DNA of 64,000 bases from Bog-473 sp963809825 (GTDB lineage: Bacteria > Actinomycetota > Acidimicrobiia > Acidimicrobiales > RAAP-2): assembly GCA_963809825.1 (NCBI GenBank), contig CAWELJ010000001.1:35641-99640 (forward strand), given 5' to 3'. Made by a program: the position numbers and the translations under genes. Below, one piece after another: positions 9,495 through 17,162 of this stretch (its first letter is position 1; each line of letters starts with the position of its first letter). A model generated the notes under the pieces. It saw only the letters and a list, made by a program, of their open reading frames with translations, did no database searches and had not been told where the DNA came from.

Positions 9495-10835
9495 ATGGCG
9501 AGAGCAGCAACCGTGACCGAGGACGAACCAGTCGACATCACGCAGGAGCTGCCCCTCGGCGACGAAGGCGTCTTGCCACCCGATGAGCAATCGGTGTGGC
9601 GGCGGCACCGGGCGCTGATCATTGCCGTGGTTGTCGTTGTGCTCGCAGGGGTGGGTGGCCTTGCCTACTGGCTCACCTCCGGCTCGTCGACCGCGAGCGG
9701 CCTGGTCGTCACGACGCAGGTCGTCTCCGTGACGACCGGCAACATTCAGCAGACGGTGACGAGCTCCGGCACGATCGAACCGTCCAGTCAGGCCAACCTC
9801 AACTTCGGCGTGTCGGGCACCGTGACCGCAGTGAACGTCAAAGCGGGTCAGACGGTGACGGCCGGTCAGGTGCTGGCCACCGTGGACACGACGGCGTTGT
9901 CGGAGGAGGTCAACGCGGCCCAGGCCCAGCTCGCTTCGGCTGAGGCACGTCTGGCCGCCGACGATGCCGCGGGTGCCAGCACCACCCAGATCGACTCCGA
10001 CCAGGCGGCCGTGACCTCCGCCGAATCATCGCTGTCCAACGCTCAGACGGCGCTGAACGACGCCTCGCTGACGTCGACCATTGCCGGGACCGTCGCCTCG
10101 GTGAGCCTCACGGTCGGTCAGCAGGTCACCGGCACGGGTTCGGGCAACACGGGTTCGGGCAGCAGTGCAGCCGGCAGCGGCGGCAACAGCACCGGCACCG
10201 GGTCGTCGAGCGCCCAGGTCGTCGTTATCGGCACCGACTCCTACATCGTCAACACGACGGTGGACGACACCCAGATCGGTCAGATCGTCGACGGCGACCA
10301 GGCCGACATCGTGCCGACCGGATCGACGACGACCGACTACGGCACGGTCGCCTCCATCAGCCTGATCGGCAGCCAGAGCTCCAACGTCACCACCTTCCCG
10401 GTGGTGATCAACGTCACGGGTAACCCGCCTGGCCTATACGCGGGTTCGACGGCGGCCGTGAGCATCATCGTCAAGCAGCTCAACAACGTGACCGAGATCC
10501 CGACAGCAGCGATTTCGTACAGCTCGAGCGGCCAGGCGACAGTCACCCAGGTCGTCAACGGCGCCCATGTCGTGAAGTCGGTCACGGTGGGCGCGGCCCA
10601 GAGCGGGGAGACGCAGATCACAAGCGGTGTCACGGCGGGAGACAAGGTGCTCGAGCAGGTTGTCTCCTTCAAGGCCGGCACGGGCGGCACGAGCGGTGGT
10701 CTCTTCGGTGGCACTGGTGGCCGCTTCGGCGGCCTCGGTGGCGCCGGCCGCTTCGGCGGCGGCGGCTTCCCGGCCGGCGGGTTCAGCGGCGCCGGCGGCG
10801 GCGCGGCCCCCTTCACCGGTGGGGGCGGCGGATGA
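9495..10835 (+). CDS. MacA/HlyD-like efflux adaptor protein
   Basis: A 446-residue membrane-anchored adaptor for an ABC exporter. Residues 1-38 are cytoplasmic and acidic, 39-60 form one membrane helix (ALIIAVVVVVLAGVGGLAYW), and the rest is outside. A first half-lipoyl motif GTVTAVNVKAGQTVTAGQVL is followed by a short Ala-rich helical hairpin. A second half-motif ends with GTVASVSLTVGQQV, then beta-barrel domains. A Gly/Ser linker interrupts the lipoyl region (about 215-240), and the last 50 residues are a Gly/Phe/Arg-rich tail. The ATG at 9495 is the first start after an in-frame stop, and no clear ribosome-binding site is seen. The stop overlaps the ATPase start by 4 bp. Confidence 0.88.
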   Translation: MARAATVTEDEPVDITQELPLGDEGVLPPDEQSVWRRHRALIIAVVVVVLAGVGGLAYWLTSGSSTASGLVVTTQVVSVTTGNIQQTVTSSGTIEPSSQANLNFGVSGTVTAVNVKAGQTVTAGQVLATVDTTALSEEVNAAQAQLASAEARLAADDAAGASTTQIDSDQAAVTSAESSLSNAQTALNDASLTSTIAGTVASVSLTVGQQVTGTGSGNTGSGSSAAGSGGNSTGTGSSSAQVVVIGTDSYIVNTTVDDTQIGQIVDGDQADIVPTGSTTTDYGTVASISLIGSQSSNVTTFPVVINVTGNPPGLYAGSTAAVSIIVKQLNNVTEIPTAAISYSSSGQATVTQVVNGAHVVKSVTVGAAQSGETQITSGVTAGDKVLEQVVSFKAGTGGTSGGLFGGTGGRFGGLGGAGRFGGGGFPAGGFSGAGGGAAPFTGGGGG

Positions 10836-11575
10836 CCGCACTGATGGGTGGCACTCCCCCGCCGGGGACGTCGGCCGACGTGGTCATTGAGGTGGAGCGG
10901 GTGACGAAGGTCTATCGGACCGGTTCCATCGCCGTCGCCGCGCTGCGCGGGATCAGCCTGACCATTGCCCAGGGCGAGTACGTGGCCGTGATCGGGCCCT
11001 CGGGCTCTGGCAAGTCGACCCTCATGCACATTCTGGGCTGCCTCGACACGCCCACGTCGGGCGTCTACCACCTCGCCGGAGACAACGTCAGCAATATGAG
11101 CGAGGCCGCCCTGGCGGAGGTGCGCAACCGGCGCATCGGCTTCGTGTTCCAGCAGTTCAACCTGCTCGCCTCCATGTCGGCCTGGCAGAACGTGGAGCTG
11201 CCTCTCGTGTACGCAGGGGTACAGCGGGCCGAGCGCAAGGAGAGGGCCATGGGCGCACTGGCGCGCGTCGGATTGGCCGGCCGGGTGAACCACCGCCCCG
11301 GTGAGTTGTCCGGAGGACAGCAGCAGCGAGTCGCCGTGGCACGGGCACTGGTCACCGAGCCGGATTTGATTCTGGCTGACGAACCCACGGGCAACCTTGA
11401 CTCGGTTTCGGCTGCGGACGTGTTGCGCCTCATGGACGAGCTCCACGAGGCCGGCCGCACGTTGGTGCTCATCACCCACGACGCCGAGGTGGCGTCCGCG
11501 TCGGGCCGCGTGCTCGGCATCCGCGACGGGCTCCTCACGGAGAACGATGACCGCTACATGGAGAGCATCCGGTGA
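10832..11575 (+). CDS. ABC transporter ATP-binding protein, MacB/LolD type
   Basis: A 247-residue ATPase. Walker A GPSGSGKST is at 55-63, the Q-loop is in FVFQQFNLL (about 104-112), the signature LSGGQQQR is at 159-166, Walker B LILADEP is at 179-185 and the switch His is in ITHD near 216. The LolD/MacB subfamily is recognised from VTKVYRTGSIAVAALRGISL and the NLDS D-loop. It powers the adjacent MacB-like permease. It overlaps both neighbours by 4 bp (ATGA before, GTGA after), so it is tightly coupled in translation. Confidence 0.95.
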   Translation: MTALMGGTPPPGTSADVVIEVERVTKVYRTGSIAVAALRGISLTIAQGEYVAVIGPSGSGKSTLMHILGCLDTPTSGVYHLAGDNVSNMSEAALAEVRNRRIGFVFQQFNLLASMSAWQNVELPLVYAGVQRAERKERAMGALARVGLAGRVNHRPGELSGGQQQRVAVARALVTEPDLILADEPTGNLDSVSAADVLRLMDELHEAGRTLVLITHDAEVASASGRVLGIRDGLLTENDDRYMESIR

Positions 11576-12813
11576 GCTGGATCGAGACACTCCGGACCGG
11601 CATCAACGGTGTTCGCAGTCACCGCCTGCGGTCGGCCCTGACGGTACTGGGCATCCTGATCGGCATCGCTGCCGTCATTCTCACCGTGGGCTTGGGTGAG
11701 GGCGCTCAGAGTCAGGTGACCTCCGAGATCACTGCGCTCGGCTCCAACGTGTTGACGATTTCACCCGGCAGCTCGACCTCGAGCACGGGCATCCGCCAGG
11801 CATTGGGTACTGCGTCGACTCTCACGATGTCCGACGTCGCGTCGCTCTCAAATCAGACCGTCGCTCCAGACATCAAGGCAGTTGCCCCCATCACCTCGTC
11901 GTCGGAGACGCTGACGGCGGGTTCGAGCACGTGGACCACCTCGGTGCAGGGATCTATCCCCTCGTGGCTCAACGTGAGAGGCCGCACCCTGGCCCAGGGC
12001 CGCTTCATCGACAACCAGGACGTGGCTGACCACACTGCCGTCACCGTCCTGGGCGCGACGACGGCATCGGAGCTCTTCCGGGGTATCGATCCGGTGGGCC
12101 AGACGGTGGATGTCAACGGGGTTCCGCTGACGGTGGTGGGAGTCCTCACCTCCACCGGATCGTCGTCGTCATCGACCACGACGAACCCGGATGACCTGGC
12201 GGTCATCCCAATCACGACGGGCGCCGAGCGCATCTTCGGGGGGACGACACGCAACTCGGTGAGTTCCATCGCCGTGCAGGCCCGCTCTGCGGACGCCCTG
12301 ACGGCCGCCTACCAGGAGGCGGACCACGTCCTCCTGCAGCTCCACGGGATCACGACTCCGACCAACGCCGACTTCACGATCACCTCGGAGCAATCGCTGA
12401 TCTCGACCGCGACGTCGGTCGATCGAACGCTCACGATCCTGCTTGCCGGCGTGGCCGGCATCTCGCTGCTCGTGGGTGGGATCGGCGTCATGAACATCAT
12501 GCTGGTCTCGGTCACCGAACGCATCCGTGAAATTGGGCTCCGCAAGGCGCTGGGTGCGACGCCAGGGGTGATCCGGCGCCAGTTCCTCGTCGAGGCCTCC
12601 GTGTTGGGCCTGATCGGCGGCGCACTCGGTGCGCTCCTCGGGATAATCGGGGCGACCTTCCTGCCCGGTGTCGTGGGCGATCCCATCACCATCAGCCCGA
12701 CGGCCATGGTCGGCGCGCTGGTCGTTGCGCTCGCCATCGGCATCGCCTTCGGCGTGTACCCGGCCAGCCGTGCCGCGCACCTGGCGCCCATCGACGCTCT
12801 ACGAAACGAATAG
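11572..12813 (+). CDS. MacB/FtsX-like ABC transporter permease
   Basis: A 413-residue permease with the MacB layout: an N-terminal cytoplasmic amphipathic stretch SWIETLRTGINGVRSHRLRS, one membrane helix, a large external MacB_PCD domain (about 45-280), and three C-terminal helices. The C-terminal region has ISLLVGGIGVMNIMLVSVTERIREIGLRKA, the most conserved FtsX/MacB stretch. Such systems act as mechanotransmitters moving peptides, lipids or antibiotics rather than pumping across the inner membrane. The GTG start overlaps the ATPase stop. With the adaptor genes on both sides it forms a complete MacAB-like exporter; the cargo is not evident. Confidence 0.93.
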   Translation: MSWIETLRTGINGVRSHRLRSALTVLGILIGIAAVILTVGLGEGAQSQVTSEITALGSNVLTISPGSSTSSTGIRQALGTASTLTMSDVASLSNQTVAPDIKAVAPITSSSETLTAGSSTWTTSVQGSIPSWLNVRGRTLAQGRFIDNQDVADHTAVTVLGATTASELFRGIDPVGQTVDVNGVPLTVVGVLTSTGSSSSSTTTNPDDLAVIPITTGAERIFGGTTRNSVSSIAVQARSADALTAAYQEADHVLLQLHGITTPTNADFTITSEQSLISTATSVDRTLTILLAGVAGISLLVGGIGVMNIMLVSVTERIREIGLRKALGATPGVIRRQFLVEASVLGLIGGALGALLGIIGATFLPGVVGDPITISPTAMVGALVVALAIGIAFGVYPASRAAHLAPIDALRNE

Positions 12814-12841
12814 CAGCAGAGAAGAGAGAGGGATATTCCAC

Positions 12842-13753
12842 ATGCAGACACTGACCAGCCGTACCACGAGTCGCCGGCGCTGGGCGCGATTCCTGGGCAC
12901 CGGCGCGACCGCGCTGGTGGCCGCGACGACGATCGGTACGGTCGCCGGAGCCGCAACGACCTCCACGAATGCTCCCGGCTTTGCCAACGGCAGCGTGGCG
13001 GCACTCCAGGCGTCGAGCATGGAGGTGCAGAACCCCAGCACAGGCCAGACCACCGTGAGCTGGACCACCTCGACGCAATTCTCGAAGACGGTCTCCCAGA
13101 CGATCGGCTCACTGGCGGCCGGAGAATGCGTCACCGTGACCGGTACCCCGTCGAAGTCCTCCAAGACCACGATCGCCGCCCGCAGCATCTCGGTCCGCAG
13201 CCCATCGTCGACGGGATCCTGCTCCGTCGGGGCCGGGAGCGCGACGTCCGAGGGGCCTTTCGCCGGTCCCGGTGGCTTCTTCCGTAGGAGCGGCACCGGC
13301 CCTCCCACCGGCACGCGGCCCAGCTTTCCCGCTGGTTCGGCCCGTCGGTTCGCCGGTGGCCTGAGCTCTCTCGCGATGGCATCGGGCAAGGTCACCGGTG
13401 TCAGCGGTTCGTCGGTCTCGGTGTCGGGTGTCGACATTTCCCCGGGGAGCTTCCGTGCCAAGTCCAGCAGCTCCAAGAGCTCGAAGACGTCCAAACCCGT
13501 TGCGCCGAAGACCGAGAACCTCAAGATCACGACATCCGGATCGACGACGCTGACCTCGACGCAGCCGGCAGCCGCCACCGACCTGGCCGTCGGTGATTGT
13601 GTGACCGCCGTCGGGCCGGCCGCCGCGAATGGCGCGGTGACGGCGACCACCGTCCATGTGACCTCGACCGGTGGCGCCTCGTGCACGAGTGGCTTCGGCG
13701 GCGGCGGGTTCTTCCGCGGCGGCGGGGGGGCTCCGGGCGGGGGCAGTGCCTAG
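12842..13753 (+). CDS. Secreted protein with duplicated DUF5666-like domain
   Basis: A 303-residue exported protein. It starts with a signal-peptide-like region: a twin-Arg-rich n-region, then GTGATALVAATTIGTVAGAA. Two related units follow, at about 40-130 and 180-290. Each has a beta-rich GSV/GKV...V pattern, a Thr-rich stretch, a GECVTVTG or GDCVTAVG motif and a closing Cys (GSC, ASC), giving two Cys per unit. This layout resembles DUF5666. A Ser/Lys-rich spacer (SSSSKSSKTSK) sits inside the second unit and the C-terminus is Gly/Phe-rich. The start ATG has GAGAGGGA upstream. Its position inside a MacAB-like operon suggests a partner or cargo of the exporter. Confidence 0.75.
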   Translation: MQTLTSRTTSRRRWARFLGTGATALVAATTIGTVAGAATTSTNAPGFANGSVAALQASSMEVQNPSTGQTTVSWTTSTQFSKTVSQTIGSLAAGECVTVTGTPSKSSKTTIAARSISVRSPSSTGSCSVGAGSATSEGPFAGPGGFFRRSGTGPPTGTRPSFPAGSARRFAGGLSSLAMASGKVTGVSGSSVSVSGVDISPGSFRAKSSSSKSSKTSKPVAPKTENLKITTSGSTTLTSTQPAAATDLAVGDCVTAVGPAAANGAVTATTVHVTSTGGASCTSGFGGGGFFRGGGGAPGGGSA

Positions 13754-15443
13754 TTCTGCCCACCCGGGTTGGGGCCGTTCCGGGCACCGCCGCGCCGTCA
13801 TCGTCGGTGGCATCGCTCTGATCGTCGTGCTCGGCGGCGGGGCTGCCGCGTGGGCGGCCGCGGGCAGCGGGAGTTCCGGCTATCGGGTGGCCACCGTCAC
13901 CCGAGCCGATATCAGCCAGAGCATGACCGTCGTCGGCACGGTCGAGCCGGTCAACGATGCCTCAGCGTCCTTCCAGGTGGCCGGCCAGGTGGCGACGGTC
14001 ACCGCGACGGTGGGCCAGCAGGTCACCGCGGGACAGTCGCTGGGAACGCTCACCACGACCTCACTCAGCGAGTCGGTCTCCTCCGCGCAGTCGACCCTCA
14101 ACTCCGACGAGGCGAAGTTGGCACAAGACGAGAGCAGCCAGTCCGCCTCCGCGTCCAGCACGCCGTCGGCGTCGTCGACGCCGACCACGACAACCACGAC
14201 AACGCCGACCCACGGCGGGTCCGGCACCAGCACGATCACCCAGGATCAGAACACACTTACCCACGATGAGGCCAAGACCGCTTCGGACCAACAGAAGGAG
14301 GCGGCCGACCTGGCCCAGGCACAGCAGGCGTGTGGTACGGGGACCACCACGACGACGTCGTCGACCACGACCACCACGAACCCCGCCAACTGCGAGGCCG
14401 CCCTCGCCCAGGTCTCGAGGGACCAGCAGCAGGTGTCCGCCGACCAGGCGGTCGTGGGCAGGGACGAGGCGGCCCTGTCACAGGCCCTGAACCAGGGGTC
14501 ATCCAGCACCTCCGGCTCCCCCACCCAGACGGCCAACGCGCTCTCGCCGACCTCGAGCGTCTCTGCTGGGAGCTCCAGCGGGCCGAGCGGCTCCACCGGG
14601 AGCTCCAGCGGATCGGGTGCGGGCGCCGGTTCCGGCGGCACCGCCGGCGGCACCGGCTCCTCGGTTTCCTCGAACACGCCCCAGCAGATCGCTGCGGACC
14701 AGGCCGCGATCGACACGGCCCAGGCACAGCTGACGGTCGCCGAGCAATCACTGGCGGAGGCGAACCTCACCAGTCCCATCAACGGGACCGTCGTCTCGGT
14801 GGGGATCAACGTGGGCGAGAACGTGAGCGCCAACTCGAGCACCGAAGCGATCGAGATCATCGGGACGCAGTCGTTCCAGGTGGCCGGCACCCTCTCGAGT
14901 TCCCAGGTGCCCTCGGTCAAGGTCGGCAACTCGGCAAGGGTCCAGATCGACGGCGTCGACGGGACGCTCGACGGCAATGTCTCCCAGGTGGGTCCGGTCC
15001 AGTCGGGCACGTCGGGCTACACGTACCCGGTGGTGGTCGCGCTGCCGCCCTCGGCCACCGGGCTGTTCACTGGCTCCACCGCGAACGTCGTCATCGCCAC
15101 CGGCGCGGTGGCCAACGTCGTGGCCGTGCCTACGTCGGCCGTGCAGACCCTGGGGTCGCGCTCCTTCGTGGAGACGCTCACGAACGGAACGTTGACCCGC
15201 AAGGTGATCACCGTCGGCATGGTCGGTGACGTCTACACCCAGGTCCTCTCGGGCCTCACGTCCGGCCAGAGCGTCGTCCTGGCCGATTACGCCGAGCCCG
15301 TGCCGTCGTCCAATACGAGCACCTTCGGGGGCTTTGGGGGCTTCGGCGGAGGCGGCGGCTTCGGGGGCGGCGGGGCGTTCGGCGGCGGTGGCGCCTTCAG
15401 GATCCAGCGCACTGCCGGCGGCGGCGCGGTCGGGGGCGGCTGA
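13746..15443 (+). CDS. Second MacA/HlyD-like adaptor with Ser/Thr-rich insertion
   Basis: A 565-residue adaptor with a short cytoplasmic N-terminus, one membrane helix (AVIVGGIALIVVLGGGAAAW) and lipoyl half-motifs around GQVATVTATVGQQVTAGQSL and GTVVSVGINVGENVS. Between them lies an unusually long segment of about 270 residues that alternates Gln/Asp-rich helical stretches (DQAAIDTAQAQL) with Ser/Thr/Gly low-complexity tracts. It ends in a Phe/Gly-rich tail. The start is the GTG at 13746, which overlaps the preceding stop; a longer open frame upstream lies inside the previous gene. It is the last gene of the operon. Two adaptors for one ATPase/permease is unusual, and the second may partner a different permease or extend the assembly. 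Confidence 0.82.
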   Translation: MPSSAHPGWGRSGHRRAVIVGGIALIVVLGGGAAAWAAAGSGSSGYRVATVTRADISQSMTVVGTVEPVNDASASFQVAGQVATVTATVGQQVTAGQSLGTLTTTSLSESVSSAQSTLNSDEAKLAQDESSQSASASSTPSASSTPTTTTTTTPTHGGSGTSTITQDQNTLTHDEAKTASDQQKEAADLAQAQQACGTGTTTTTSSTTTTTNPANCEAALAQVSRDQQQVSADQAVVGRDEAALSQALNQGSSSTSGSPTQTANALSPTSSVSAGSSSGPSGSTGSSSGSGAGAGSGGTAGGTGSSVSSNTPQQIAADQAAIDTAQAQLTVAEQSLAEANLTSPINGTVVSVGINVGENVSANSSTEAIEIIGTQSFQVAGTLSSSQVPSVKVGNSARVQIDGVDGTLDGNVSQVGPVQSGTSGYTYPVVVALPPSATGLFTGSTANVVIATGAVANVVAVPTSAVQTLGSRSFVETLTNGTLTRKVITVGMVGDVYTQVLSGLTSGQSVVLADYAEPVPSSNTSTFGGFGGFGGGGGFGGGGAFGGGGAFRIQRTAGGGAVGGG

Positions 15444-15678
15444 GGACGAACCTGTCGCACGGGGCCACCGTGGCCGGGTCCGCTGGTACCGTGCGCCCCG
15501 GGGCGACGACCCACTTCCCGGGCGTCCGCTCGCAGGTTCGACGGCGCAGGAGGCGAGGAGGGAAACAGAGCCGCCACGCTGGCGGCGCTCCGGGCCGGCC
15601 GCGCCAGGCACCCGTCGGCGGCCGACGCCCTGGCCGCCCGCCACGATGTCCACAACGCGTACTTCCGCCCCTGAGCAC

Positions 15679-15684
15679 TACGGT
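15679..15684 (+). promoter_or_regulatory. Putative -10 box of a leaderless VOC-gene transcript
   Basis: TACGGT ends 6 nt before the GTG start and no Shine-Dalgarno is present. The same hexamer sits 7 nt before the GTG of pafA. Confidence 0.45.
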
Positions 15685-15690
15685 GGGCCG

Positions 15691-16125
15691 GTGACGCGAA
15701 CCCGCCTCGATCAGATGAACCTCGTGGTGGGCGACGTGCGAGCCAGCCGGGCCTTCTACAGCCGCCTCGGGCTCGATTTCGGCGAGGAGCGGGACCCCGT
15801 CTGGTCGGACCACCACGTCTCGGCTACGCACGGCGACGGCGCACCGATCGACGTGGACCTCGACAGCCAGGCTTTCGCCGCCAAGTGGAACCAGGGCTGG
15901 CCCGGCGGTACCGGCCTCGTGCTCGGGTTCAAGGTGGCCAGCCGCCGGGAGGTCGACGACCTCGTGACGGAACTGGCCGCCGACGGGGTGCCGGTGCAGC
16001 AGGAGCCGTTCGACGCGTTCTGGGGCGCCCGCTACGCCGTCGTGAGCGACCCCGACGGGAACGGGGTCGGCATCATGAGCCCGGTGGACGCCGCCCGCCG
16101 CAGCGAACCACCGCGACCGCAGTGA
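15691..16125 (+). CDS. VOC-family (glyoxalase/dioxygenase-like) protein
   Basis: A 144-residue single-chain vicinal-oxygen-chelate protein with two beta-alpha-beta-beta-beta modules. The first begins LDQMNLVVGDVRASRAFYSRLG, the second GLVLGFKVASRREVDDLV, ending VSDPDGNGVGIMSPVD. This subtype lacks an obvious set of His/Glu metal ligands, so an enzymatic role is not assured; related proteins include bleomycin-resistance-like binders. The GTG at 15691 is supported by codon bias and by TACGGT 6 nt upstream. Its stop overlaps the start of the pyrophosphatase gene. Confidence 0.85.
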   Translation: MTRTRLDQMNLVVGDVRASRAFYSRLGLDFGEERDPVWSDHHVSATHGDGAPIDVDLDSQAFAAKWNQGWPGGTGLVLGFKVASRREVDDLVTELAADGVPVQQEPFDAFWGARYAVVSDPDGNGVGIMSPVDAARRSEPPRPQ

Positions 16126-16634
16126 GCGCACTTCCCGGCGAGGCGATCGACGTGGTGATCGAGATCCCCACCGGCAGCCGCAACAAGTACGAGTACGACC
16201 ACGAGCAGCACGTCATCCGGCTGGACCGCCGCCTCTTCACCGCCACCACCTACCCGGCGGACTACGGCTTCGTGCCCGACACCCTGGCCGGCGACGGTGA
16301 CCCGCTGGACGCGCTGGTACTGGTTGCCGACCCCACCTTCCCCGGTTGCGTGGTCCGGGTGCGGATCCTGGGGATGTTCTCGATGCGCGACGAGAAGGGT
16401 GTCGACGCCAAGCTCATCTGTGTCCTCGAGCACGACCCGCAGTGGGACGGCGCGCACGACATCACCGACATCCCCGAGCACCTCCGCAACGAGATCGCAC
16501 ACTTCTTCAGCATCTACAAGGACCTCGAGCCGGAGAAGTCGACCGAAGTCGAGGGGTTCGCCGACCGCGGCCGCGCCCTGGCGGAGCTGGAGACGTGTCT
16601 GGAGGCCCACCGCAAGCACGCAGGGGAACACTGA
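16122..16634 (+). CDS. ppa: Inorganic pyrophosphatase (family I)
   Basis: A 170-residue soluble pyrophosphatase that hydrolyses PPi to two phosphates and pulls biosynthetic reactions forward. The family signature DGDPLDALV is near residues 55-63. Other active-site blocks are IEIPTGSRNKYEYD at the N-terminus, YPADYGFVPDT, and ILGMFSMRDEKGVDAKLI with the metal-binding Asp. Length is normal for the bacterial hexameric type. The GTG start overlaps the VOC stop, so the two genes are probably co-transcribed. A longer upstream frame runs through the VOC gene and is not used. Confidence 0.95.
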   Translation: MSALPGEAIDVVIEIPTGSRNKYEYDHEQHVIRLDRRLFTATTYPADYGFVPDTLAGDGDPLDALVLVADPTFPGCVVRVRILGMFSMRDEKGVDAKLICVLEHDPQWDGAHDITDIPEHLRNEIAHFFSIYKDLEPEKSTEVEGFADRGRALAELETCLEAHRKHAGEH

Positions 16635-16651
16635 GGGAGGGAGACACACGC

Positions 16652-17158
16652 ATGCCGTTTCCACGAGAAGAGGTCCAGGCCACCGTGGACCGCTACCACG
16701 AGCTGCGCCGCAGGATCGACGATGGCCTCGAAGCCGACGCCTTCGGCGCGCTGGCCGACTTCTACACCGAGGACGCGGTCTACATCGACGGTGCCTGGGG
16801 GCGCCTCGAAGGGGGCGCCAGGATCGCCCACTGGCTCGTCGACTCCATGCTGGGCATGGAGGACTGGAAGTTCCCCATTGAGTTCACCGCGATCGAGGGC
16901 GACGACGTCGTGGTCAAATGGACCCAGATCATGCCCCGCCTGAAGCCCGACGGGACGCCGTACCGCCAGTCCGGCTATTCCCGTCTCATCTACGCCGGCA
17001 ACGGGAAGTTCTCCTACGAGGAGGACACCTACAACATGGCCCACGTCCTCGAGGACATCGAGGCGAGCGGATGGCAGCCCCGCGGCGGCTCCATGAACTT
17101 CCCCCCGGCTCACCCGGACCGGAATTTCGACATCCCGCCCGGCGCGAAGGCCGGCTAG
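16652..17158 (+). CDS. NTF2-like (SnoaL-type) family protein
   Basis: A 168-residue protein with the NTF2-like alpha+beta-barrel pattern. The N-terminal helices (VQATVDRYHELRRRIDDG) are followed by FGALADFYTEDAVYIDGAWGRLEG, the typical SnoaL/limonene-epoxide-hydrolase core. Tyr, Asp and Trp residues of a possible binding pocket are present, but catalytic function cannot be set. A good GAGGGAGGGA ribosome-binding site precedes the ATG. It lies 17 nt after ppa in the same direction. Confidence 0.8.
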   Translation: MPFPREEVQATVDRYHELRRRIDDGLEADAFGALADFYTEDAVYIDGAWGRLEGGARIAHWLVDSMLGMEDWKFPIEFTAIEGDDVVVKWTQIMPRLKPDGTPYRQSGYSRLIYAGNGKFSYEEDTYNMAHVLEDIEASGWQPRGGSMNFPPAHPDRNFDIPPGAKAG

Positions 17159-17162
17159 AGGC

